DNA from: Nitrospinaceae bacterium
GTDB lineage: Bacteria > Nitrospinota > Nitrospinia > Nitrospinales > Nitrospinaceae
DNA: 35,556 bases
Direction: 5' to 3'
NCBI GenBank assembly: GCA_029261535.1
Contig: JAJDBF010000028.1
Location: forward strand, 1-35,556
The notes beneath the pieces were generated by a model. That model ran no database searches and was not told the origin of the DNA. It saw only the letters and a program-made list of their open reading frames with translations. The position numbers and the translations under genes were made by a program. Positions 24,891-31,487 of this stretch are shown in pieces. Position 1 is the stretch's first letter. Each line of letters begins with the position of its first letter.

Positions 24891-25484
24891 ATGAGTGTGG
24901 GTGAAAAACGCGTAAAAAAAATCCAGGCCCGGCATATTCTGGTGGCCGACAAGGAAAAAGCGGAAGAATTGAAAGCCCGCGTTGTTGACGGCGGCGAGGA
25001 TTTCGCGAAAGTGGCTGAGGAGCACAGCGAATGTCCGTCAAAAAAACGTGGCGGCGATCTCGGCTGGTTCGGCAAAGGCTCGATGGTGCGCCCCTTCGAA
25101 GTGGCGGCTTTTTCTGCCCAGGAAGGGGATATCGTGGGGCCCATCAAAACCGAATTTGGCTGGCACGTGATTTACATTTATGAAATCAAGGACGATATCG
25201 ATCCGGACTCTGGCCCTCCCACCGGCGATGAAGACGCTGACGAAAAAACTCTTATTTTAGTGGCAGAGAATTATGCCCACGAGTTCATGATGCTTGGATA
25301 CTCAAGCAAAAAGGTGATGAGCCTGTTCACCAGCCCGCATTTCAAATCAGCTAACGCGGTTTATAACATCATGGGTGAAGAGGCTATCTTGAAGGTCATC
25401 GCTCAGGTGTTTGGTCAGGCGTATGAACCCGCTCCAAAAAAGGAAGAAGCCGCAGAAAGTTCTTCTGAAGAAAAGCCAAAATAA
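24891..25484 (+). CDS. Cytoplasmic parvulin-type peptidyl-prolyl isomerase with extra C-terminal domain
   Basis: 197 residues; AAGGA lies upstream of the ATG. Residues 10-105 are a complete parvulin (PpiC) domain: ARHILVADKEKAEEL, FAKVAEEHSECPSKKRGGDLGWFGKGSMVRPFE, GPIKTEFGWHVIYIYE. It has no signal peptide, unlike SurA or PrsA. After an acidic linker, residues 120-175 form a helical domain (YAHEFMMLGYSSKKVMSLFTSPHFKSANAVYNIMGEEAILKVI) that I do not recognise, followed by a Lys/Glu/Ser tail. It is the last gene of the plus-strand cluster and could assist folding of the Lcl/NHL proteins or of a respiratory enzyme; that is inference. Confidence 0.85.
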   Translation: MSVGEKRVKKIQARHILVADKEKAEELKARVVDGGEDFAKVAEEHSECPSKKRGGDLGWFGKGSMVRPFEVAAFSAQEGDIVGPIKTEFGWHVIYIYEIKDDIDPDSGPPTGDEDADEKTLILVAENYAHEFMMLGYSSKKVMSLFTSPHFKSANAVYNIMGEEAILKVIAQVFGQAYEPAPKKEEAAESSSEEKPK

Positions 25485-25505
25485 ATTATAGCGGTCAAAA
25501 AAAAA

Positions 25506-25537
25506 CGCCCCGTCGGAAATCCGGCGGGGCGTTTTTT
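25506..25537 (+). terminator. Bidirectional terminator between parvulin and serA
   Basis: CGCCCCGTCGG pairs with CCGGCGGGGCG around AAAT (eleven pairs, one wobble), with a run of A before and six T after. It can stop transcription from both the parvulin gene and the convergent serA. Confidence 0.92.
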
Positions 25538-25551
25538 AGTTTCCGTTGGCT

Positions 25552-27132
25552 TTATAAAACGACCGAGTAAACCTCGAGGATATTAGGTGTCTCTCGCAGT
25601 TTTCTGAGGGTTTCAGATGTTGGCGGTGTGTCGATATTGATCACCGAGATGGCATTACCCGAGTCCAGACGACCGAGATGAAATCCGGCAATATTGACCT
25701 TATGCTCACCAAGGGCCGAGCCAAGGTTCCCGATCACGCCGGGGACGTCCTTGTTTTTCATGACCAGCATATGTTTGGTGATGAGTGCCTCGAAACTGGT
25801 GTCGTCCATTTTGACGATGCGAGGATCGCCCTTGCCAAAAATACTTCCCGCAACGGTCCAGCTGTTTTCTTTGGTTTCAGCCGTCACCTCAATCACATTG
25901 GTGTAATCCTGAATTTCGTTGCTCTTGGTTTCCTCAACCTGAACACCACGTTCCTTGGCGAGAAACGGCGCGTTGACCATGTTGACTCCTTCGATGCTAC
26001 TTTCGAACAGGCCCTTCAATACCGAGATGGAAATGGGTGCGATGTTCATGTCCGCCACTTCACCGCTGTACTGAATTTTGACTTTGGTCACTCCGCCTTC
26101 GATCAACTGAGAGACGATTTTTCCGAGGTCCTCGGCCAATCCCAGAAACGGGCCTATTTGTTTGAGAGTTTCTTCATCGATTGACGGCATGTTGACCGCG
26201 TTCCGGATGTTGCCAAACTTGAGGAAATCGATCAACTGATCGCAAACAGCGACCGCGACGTTTTCCTGCGCCTCTTCGGTGGAGGCACCGAGGTGCGGCG
26301 TGCAGATGATCTCATCGACTCCGAGCAACGGACTGTTCGGATCCAAAGGCTCCTTTTCGTAAACATCGAGTGCCGCCTGCGCAACTTTCTTTTCCTTGAC
26401 CGCTTCGATCAGAGCGGCTGAATCGATCAGCGGTCCGCGGGCACAATTGACGATGCGCACGCCCGGTTTCATGATGGCAAACTGTTCTTTGCCGAGTAAG
26501 GCTTTGCCGCCTTCCATCTTGGGAGTGTGCAGGGAGATGAAGTCCGAACGTTTGAGCAGTTCGTTGAGGTCCACCAGTTCCACGCCCAGTTTGTTGGCGC
26601 GATCCTTGTTGATGAACGGATCGAACCCGAGGATTTTCATGCCGAAACCTTTGGCGCGTTCGGCAACGACAGCACCGATACGACCGAGGCCGACCACTCC
26701 GAGGGTTTTCTGAAACAACTCAACACCCATGAAAGTTTTAGGCGACCATTTTTTATCATGCTTGAGCGACCACATCGCGGTCGGAACATTGCGTGACATA
26801 CTGAGCATCAGCGCCATGGCGTGCTCGCCCGTGGTGATGGTGTTGCCATCCGGCGCGTTCATCACGATGATGCCTTTTTTACCCGCCGCTTCCAGATCGA
26901 TGTTGTCAACGCCAACACCTGCCCGGCCCACAACCTTGAGTTTGTCGCTGGCGGCGATGACATCGGCTGTGACCTTGGTCGCACTGCGGACCACCAGCCC
27001 ATCGTATTCCGGGATGATGGCAATCAGTTCTTCTTTGGACAGCCCGGTTTTAACATCGACTTCAATGCCGCCCGCTTTTTTCAGAATCTCCACCCCGACC
27101 TGGGCCAGGTTATCGCTCACCAATACTTTCAT
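25552..27132 (-). CDS. serA: D-3-phosphoglycerate dehydrogenase (long form)
   Basis: 526 residues, the length of type 1 enzymes with an intervening domain plus a C-terminal ACT domain. It oxidises 3-phosphoglycerate to 3-phosphohydroxypyruvate with NAD, the first step of serine synthesis. Visible are the NAD-binding GLGRIG (148-153) and the catalytic R232 (NCARG), E261 (DVYEKEP) and H280 (CTPHLG). The ACT domain occupies about 455-526 and the substrate-binding insert about 320-450. GGAG lies nine bases upstream of the ATG. It follows the aminotransferase gene by 73 bases on the same strand, giving two consecutive serine-pathway enzymes. Serine feedback through ACT is known for the family. Confidence 0.95.
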   Translation of the reverse strand: MKVLVSDNLAQVGVEILKKAGGIEVDVKTGLSKEELIAIIPEYDGLVVRSATKVTADVIAASDKLKVVGRAGVGVDNIDLEAAGKKGIIVMNAPDGNTITTGEHAMALMLSMSRNVPTAMWSLKHDKKWSPKTFMGVELFQKTLGVVGLGRIGAVVAERAKGFGMKILGFDPFINKDRANKLGVELVDLNELLKRSDFISLHTPKMEGGKALLGKEQFAIMKPGVRIVNCARGPLIDSAALIEAVKEKKVAQAALDVYEKEPLDPNSPLLGVDEIICTPHLGASTEEAQENVAVAVCDQLIDFLKFGNIRNAVNMPSIDEETLKQIGPFLGLAEDLGKIVSQLIEGGVTKVKIQYSGEVADMNIAPISISVLKGLFESSIEGVNMVNAPFLAKERGVQVEETKSNEIQDYTNVIEVTAETKENSWTVAGSIFGKGDPRIVKMDDTSFEALITKHMLVMKNKDVPGVIGNLGSALGEHKVNIAGFHLGRLDSGNAISVINIDTPPTSETLRKLRETPNILEVYSVVL

Positions 27133-27205
27133 TCACTCAATCTCCAAAGTTGCGGGCAAAAGGCCCATTCAGATTTTATCAGACGGTTAATTATTGTCGG
27201 CGTTT

Positions 27206-28351
27206 TTAGTACGCTTCCAGCAGGATTTCCTGTGCGGCGGCCACGCCTTTGCCCAGGGCAACATCGTGACCGAATTTTTTGAGGGCCATTTCCAGCGCGG
27301 CGATGGCCAGGATGGTGTCAAAGGTATCGACGTATCCGAGGTGGGCGATGCGAACCACCTTGCCTTTCCAATCGTCCTGACCGCCGGCGAGGGTGACACC
27401 AAAATCGTCGCGCAAACTTTTGACCAACTTGCCACCATCAACACTCTCCGGCACGAACAGGCCAGTCGCGGAATCTGCCGGCGCGTCCGGCGCGACCAGT
27501 TTTAATCCCAGAGCCTTGACAGCTGAGCGAGTAGCGCGGGCCAGGCGGTTGTGCCGTTTGTGGACATTTTCCATACCTTCTTCCTTCATGCTTTGCAAAA
27601 CACTGCGAAGACCGGTGACCAGAGAAACGGCGGGCGTGTAGGCGGTGGTTTGATTCGCCAGATTCTTGCGTTCTTTTTTGAAATCAAAATAAAAGCGCGG
27701 GCATTTGGAAGACTCATTAGCTTTCCAGGCTTTATCGCTTAAGGCCACAAGGGCAAGACCCGGCGGCAGTTGCAGAGCTTTTTGCGATCCTGTGATCATC
27801 GCGTCAATGCCCCACTCGTCCATCGGCATATTGTACACGCCGACGGCGGTGATGCCATCGACGACCAGAAGTAAATCGTCGCGGTCCCGCGTCAGTTTGG
27901 AAATTTCTTCGATGGGATGAGCTACGGTGGTGGATGTTTCGCTGGCCTGAATCAAAATGGCCTTGATGTCGGGTTCCTTGTCGAGCAGAGCTTTGATGTC
28001 TGCCGGGTTGGCGGCTTGCCCCCATTCCACCTTGAGCCAGACAGGAACGAGTCCATAAGTCTCGGAAATTTTTCCCCAACGTTCACCGAACTTGCCGCCG
28101 TTGACGACCAGCACTTTATCGCCGGGGGAGAACAGGTTGGTGATACAGCCTTCCATGCCGCCGGTTCCGGTTGAAGCGAGAATCATCACATCCTGTTTGG
28201 TTTGGAACAGAATTTTAGCGTCCTCCGCCGCTTCAGCGAATATCTTGCTGAACTGCGGTGTCCGATGATGAATCATCGGTGCCGCCATATCGAGGTTAAC
28301 TTTTTCGGGAACGGGGGTTGGCCCGGGTGCCAGCAAATACGTCTTTTTCAT
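27206..28351 (-). CDS. Class V PLP aminotransferase (serine-pathway type)
   Basis: 381 residues; AGGAA is nine bases before the ATG. MKKTYLLAPGPTPVP is the classic start of the AGXT/PucG group of class V aminotransferases. STGTGGMEG (60-68) contacts the cofactor phosphate, D165 (VVDGITAVG) is the pyridine-binding Asp, and K191 (TGSQKALQLPPG) is the Schiff-base lysine. These enzymes act as serine-glyoxylate or alanine-glyoxylate aminotransferases. In organisms without a classical SerC, relatives perform the phosphoserine step. Its place directly upstream of serA favours a role in serine synthesis, but the substrate cannot be fixed from sequence alone. Confidence 0.9.
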   Translation of the reverse strand: MKKTYLLAPGPTPVPEKVNLDMAAPMIHHRTPQFSKIFAEAAEDAKILFQTKQDVMILASTGTGGMEGCITNLFSPGDKVLVVNGGKFGERWGKISETYGLVPVWLKVEWGQAANPADIKALLDKEPDIKAILIQASETSTTVAHPIEEISKLTRDRDDLLLVVDGITAVGVYNMPMDEWGIDAMITGSQKALQLPPGLALVALSDKAWKANESSKCPRFYFDFKKERKNLANQTTAYTPAVSLVTGLRSVLQSMKEEGMENVHKRHNRLARATRSAVKALGLKLVAPDAPADSATGLFVPESVDGGKLVKSLRDDFGVTLAGGQDDWKGKVVRIAHLGYVDTFDTILAIAALEMALKKFGHDVALGKGVAAAQEILLEAY

Positions 28352-28380
28352 AAGTACAGATTCCTGTTTGTGGTTATAAA

Positions 28381-28560
28381 TTAGTTGTGGTCAAAATTCG
28401 GGGCTTGTTCGAGAACCGTTGTTCGCGTCCTCGAATGTGGTCCTCCGCAGACGGGTGCTAGCCGCACGGGCAACGGAAAACATTTTGCGATGCGCTCAAA
28501 ATTTTTTGTTAGCTCATTGACGTTCGGCCCGTTAGCCCCACCGCCAAGTGGCGGACCACT
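28381..28560. repeat. Dispersed repeat block with 28-bp hairpin copy 4
   Basis: The hairpin is at 28408-28435 (TTCGAGAAC...CTCGAA, with compensatory changes in both arms). Next come TCCTCCGCAGACGG, a GCTAGCCGCACGGGCAACGG module and AACATTTTGCGATGC, which resembles the right arm of the 25-bp repeat at 3807-3831. A GCCCCACCGCCAAGTGGCGG module lies inside the end of the RDD gene. Confidence 0.7.
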
Positions 28561-28997
28561 ATCGTATAAAAAAACTTGTCGTGCCAGCCTTGTCGCCAGC
28601 GGTCCCAACCAGCCCAGGAGTAGGACAGGCCGAGAGTAAGAACTCCCAAAAGCAGACTGACCCAAAACCTTGCAAGTGCCGTCCGGGGAGTGATCGCCGT
28701 CCCATTCAAATGGCAAACCTGAATCCCCAGCAAAGCTTTGCCGGGTGTCCGGTCTGAAAAGCCATGGAAGCAGGAGAAATAAAGTGACCAGAGAATGGCC
28801 CCAATTCCCAGGTAACTCAGAATAAGGACCGGAAAAAAACCAGGTGCCGTGCCAATGGCGGTGTCAAAAGAAACGAGAACCCTGTCCTCTTGAAAGGCTC
28901 CGGCGAGAGGGGAACATATCAAGGCTCCCAGGATTTCCAGAAACAAGGCATCCAACGCAAAAGCTAAATATCGGCGTCCAAAGCCAGCCAGTTCCAC
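28509..28997 (-). CDS. RDD-family membrane protein
   Basis: About 163 residues from GTG 28997 (GGAAGG just upstream). The frame can extend to a TTG at 29069, but the extra 24 codons are repeat-derived. Typical RDD signature: GFGRRYLAFALDALFLE, then two or more hydrophobic helices, RTPGKALLGIQVCHLNG, and the final QGWHDKFFYTIVV. RDD proteins are small integral membrane proteins, some linked to ion transport; the function is mostly unknown. The last 15 or so codons (VRHLAVGLTGRTSMS) are read from a dispersed repeat, so the natural C-terminus may have been replaced. It lies upstream of the aminotransferase on the same strand. Confidence 0.75.
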   Translation of the reverse strand: MELAGFGRRYLAFALDALFLEILGALICSPLAGAFQEDRVLVSFDTAIGTAPGFFPVLILSYLGIGAILWSLYFSCFHGFSDRTPGKALLGIQVCHLNGTAITPRTALARFWVSLLLGVLTLGLSYSWAGWDRWRQGWHDKFFYTIVVRHLAVGLTGRTSMS

Positions 28998-29160
28998 ACC
29001 TTCCGGTGGGGGTGACGGGCTGACCCACTTGCGTGGGGGCTGAATGGCTGACCCTTTATGAGCAAACAAAATTTTCTAAGCGCATAGCAAAGTGTTCAAG
29101 AACCACTATTAGCGTTCTTGAATCCCATTGGCTGACCACAGGGCCCACCCATCGGTATGC
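28985..29160. repeat. Dispersed repeat block with 28-bp hairpin copy 5
   Basis: It contains CACCTTCCGGTGGGGG, CTGACGGGCTGACC, CCACTTGCGTGGGGGCTG and the 28-bp hairpin at 29095-29122, followed by ATCCCATTGGCTGACC. The first modules overlap the possible N-terminus of the RDD gene. From 29161 to 29301 I see nothing supported. Confidence 0.7.
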
Positions 29161-29301
29161 ATAGGGGAAGTCAAGATTACGATTCGATTATCGTCCTGTT
29201 ATATAAAAAAACAGGCCAAAAATCCATTGAATTAATGGTAATGAAGCAAAAAACGTGCAGTTGTTACGGGATTTTTCAGGATAGCTTTGAAGGAGGGGGA
29301 A

Positions 29302-30057
29302 TTACTTGGGGTCGTCAATCCCGAGATCCAGATCAAGCTCCAATCCGTCAATCTCGAGGTCAAGGCCGTCATCGGAGCCAGCATCTAATGAAGGGTTCTC
29401 TTCGGCGGCAGGAATTGGGTCGGTCAGGGAGACATCGTCATCTCCAAGGTCGAGGTCCAGATCAAGTTCCGGTCCCGTGTCCTCTGCCGCAGAATCGTCT
29501 CCAAGGTCGAGATCAATTTCTGGCTCATCGTCCATGACTTCGTCCAGACTGATTTCCGGGCTGGCCTCTGCGATATCATCGTCCAGGTTCAAATCCAACT
29601 CGGGTTCAGCAGAGCCGCTTCCCAGATCAAGGTCGAGGTCGGGCGTTTCTTCCGGGACTTCCAGGTCAATGCCCATCCCCTCAACATCGACATCACTGAA
29701 TTCGCCGCTTCCGAGATCAAAATCCAAAGCTTCATCGGCAGGAGCTTCAGCATCCAGTGCAGAATCGGACACGCTGTCGCTATCCTCACTGACACCAGAT
29801 AAATCGAGATTAAAATCGTCCGCGCCATCCGGCGAGTCTATGGTATCCGCTCCCGAATAGAGGGAATCTTCAAGTCCGTCAGAGCTGTCGAAAGAACCGC
29901 CATCATCCAGGCCCAAGCCTGCACCCCCGGCAGACGCGTAAATGGAAAATTCTTCATCAGGCTGTTCCGCAAAAGCGGCACGCGACAGACCGGCACCGCA
30001 ACTGGCGCACTTCTTGGCAGATCGGAAGAAAATAAAATTGCAACTTGGACACTTCAT
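29302..30057 (-). CDS. Zinc-ribbon protein with acidic DLDLG repeats
   Basis: 251 residues from ATG 30057 (the frame continues to 30093 without a ribosome site). Cysteines 3, 6, 17 and 20 (CPSC...CASC) form a small zinc ribbon at the very N-terminus. The remainder is low-complexity Asp/Glu/Ser/Leu, with repeated DLDLG- and ELDLDL-like units from about residue 105 to the end. There are no membrane helices. Similar zinc-ribbon plus acidic-tail proteins occur in several proteobacterial groups without known function. The acidic design echoes the tails of the NHL and Lcl proteins of this window. It is not obviously in an operon. Confidence 0.8.
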   Translation of the reverse strand: MKCPSCNFIFFRSAKKCASCGAGLSRAAFAEQPDEEFSIYASAGGAGLGLDDGGSFDSSDGLEDSLYSGADTIDSPDGADDFNLDLSGVSEDSDSVSDSALDAEAPADEALDFDLGSGEFSDVDVEGMGIDLEVPEETPDLDLDLGSGSAEPELDLNLDDDIAEASPEISLDEVMDDEPEIDLDLGDDSAAEDTGPELDLDLDLGDDDVSLTDPIPAAEENPSLDAGSDDGLDLEIDGLELDLDLGIDDPK

Positions 30058-30261
30058 AACAGCCAGTATAAAGATATAAAGCTGTAAGGTCAAGGAAAAG
30101 AATCAATTACAGGAAAATGTTTGGGCTTTTCAGCAGGCCTGGGGAGACGCAAAAGCCGGAGGCCCGTGTTTGTAATTATTTGCGCCACTGATATGGATTG
30201 AGGTTCCACCCGATTTTTTGAAATTGCCGGAAAAGTATTTTGCAATAAAAGCCGATAATAA

Positions 30262-30290
30262 TTGACGAGTCTCCTATATTTGGCTAAAAT
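30262..30290 (+). promoter_or_regulatory. Sigma70-type promoter
   Basis: TTGACG (30262-30267) and TAAAAT (30285-30290) are 17 bases apart, in the divergent spacer 30058-30451 and pointing to the TPR-like gene. The rest of that spacer holds no supported gene. Confidence 0.65.
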
Positions 30291-30451
30291 CTTTTCCATC
30301 CGATAAATGGAAAAGCAAGTCCACTTGGCTGGTCGAGTTTTGGCCTCGCCACAGGGGTATTATGTTTTCATCTGGAAGCATCAGAGCCAGAGATCTTGTG
30401 CGTCGTGTATCGTTCCGTGTGGGGCGTTTGTGTTTCCCTGCGCTGGAGCCG

Positions 30452-31018
30452 ATGAACGTGTTTCTGGAAAACTGGAAGCCAGAAGTACGGCGCCACTTTG
30501 ACCAGGCCATTCGTAGTCTGGAAAAAGATAATATCGCCGTCGCCCTGCTCAACCTGAATATGGTGCTGAGTCTGCGCCCGGATCATTTTCTGGCACGGGT
30601 TTATCGCGGTCGGATTTATCTGAGAGAGTTCCAGTATCGACTGGCTTCCGAAGACTTTCTGAAGGCCAACAAGATCAGCCCATTCCGCTTCACCCATTAC
30701 GGTCTTTACCGTGAATACCTCAACTCAGTGACGGAAGGCATGGGTAGCCTGGGGAATACCATGGCGAACCGCTTCCGGCAAAGTCTGCAAATCACACCCC
30801 CCGCCAGGGAAACGGTGTCGGAATCAGACATCCATGAAATCCCGGAGCAGGTGGAAAGCCAGTTTGAAATTGACTGTTACCTGGAATCCATGACCCCTGC
30901 TGACGACATGGACCTCACCCCGGAAGAAATGTTCAAGTTCCAAAATATGGGTTCGATCACTGATGAAGAAATAGTCGATACCGATTGGGACGCTGTGATT
31001 CGGAAACTGGGTTCCTGA
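30452..31018 (+). CDS. TPR-like protein
   Basis: 188 residues from ATG 30452 (GGAG upstream but close). An upstream ATG at 30362 with AGGGG would add 30 Arg-rich residues; I prefer the shorter form because MNVFLENWKPEVRRHFDQAIRSLEKDNI looks like a natural start. About two TPR units are visible (FDQAIRSLEKDNIAVALLNLNMVLSLRPDHFLARVYRGRIYLREFQYRLASEDFLKAN). The C-terminal half is acidic and unstructured-looking, ending with WDAVIRKLGS. Cytoplasmic. The TGA stop is also the first triplet of a dispersed repeat. Confidence 0.75.
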   Translation: MNVFLENWKPEVRRHFDQAIRSLEKDNIAVALLNLNMVLSLRPDHFLARVYRGRIYLREFQYRLASEDFLKANKISPFRFTHYGLYREYLNSVTEGMGSLGNTMANRFRQSLQITPPARETVSESDIHEIPEQVESQFEIDCYLESMTPADDMDLTPEEMFKFQNMGSITDEEIVDTDWDAVIRKLGS

Positions 31019-31480
31019 CCACCTTCCGGTGGGGGTAACGGGCAACCTGCAGGGCAATAACACAGGGATTTAAATACAATTTCCCTCAATAGCCCGTTCA
31101 AGAATCGCTATTCGCGTTCTTGAATCCCGTTGGCCCCTTAGACAGGCTCCGCGCAAGCACCTGATGAACCCGAAGGGTGAGGAAGAATCTCGTCTTTGCT
31201 TTTATTTTTTGGTTTTAGCTTTTTCACTGTCACCCTGAGCTACGTCGAAGGGCGGCAGTGACACAAGATGGTATTCCCTTTTCCTTTCGAAAGACTCAGC
31301 TTAAATCAGAAAAACCACCGCATGTCATTCTGAGAACCAGCGGGACGAAGAATCCCGCCTTGGACTTTGTTTTTTGGAGTTATGCAAAGCTCTCCTTTAC
31401 AAGAGGGAATATTGAAGCTTGCTCAAAATATTTTCTGGTTCACGTTAGCCGTGCGCAAGCACCTGTCCGCAGGGGATCAG
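31016..31480. repeat. Large composite repeat block with 28-bp hairpin copy 6
   Basis: From the TGA stop: CCACCTTCCGGTGGGGG, a stretch matching 20138-20258, the hairpin at 31097-31124, a GATGAACCCGAAGG...GAAGAATCTCG module, GTCACCCTGAGC...GTCGAAGG (31231-31254), GTCATTCTGAG...GAATCCCGCC (31323-31360), TTATGCAAAGCTCTCC (31380-31395), and GTTAGCCGTGCGCAAGCACC (31443-31462). It fills the space between two convergent genes; no ORF here is credible. Confidence 0.8.
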
Positions 31481-31487
31481 CGGGAGT

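Noticed and set aside
29157..29537. Plus-strand 126-codon frame overlapping the zinc-ribbon gene
   Set aside because: Most of it is antisense to the acidic repeats, giving an artificial Arg/Gln-rich product; there is no supporting start signal.
14638..31124. CRISPR array from the 28-bp repeats
   Set aside because: The copies are kilobases apart, palindromic, present in both orientations, and there are no regular spacers or cas genes.
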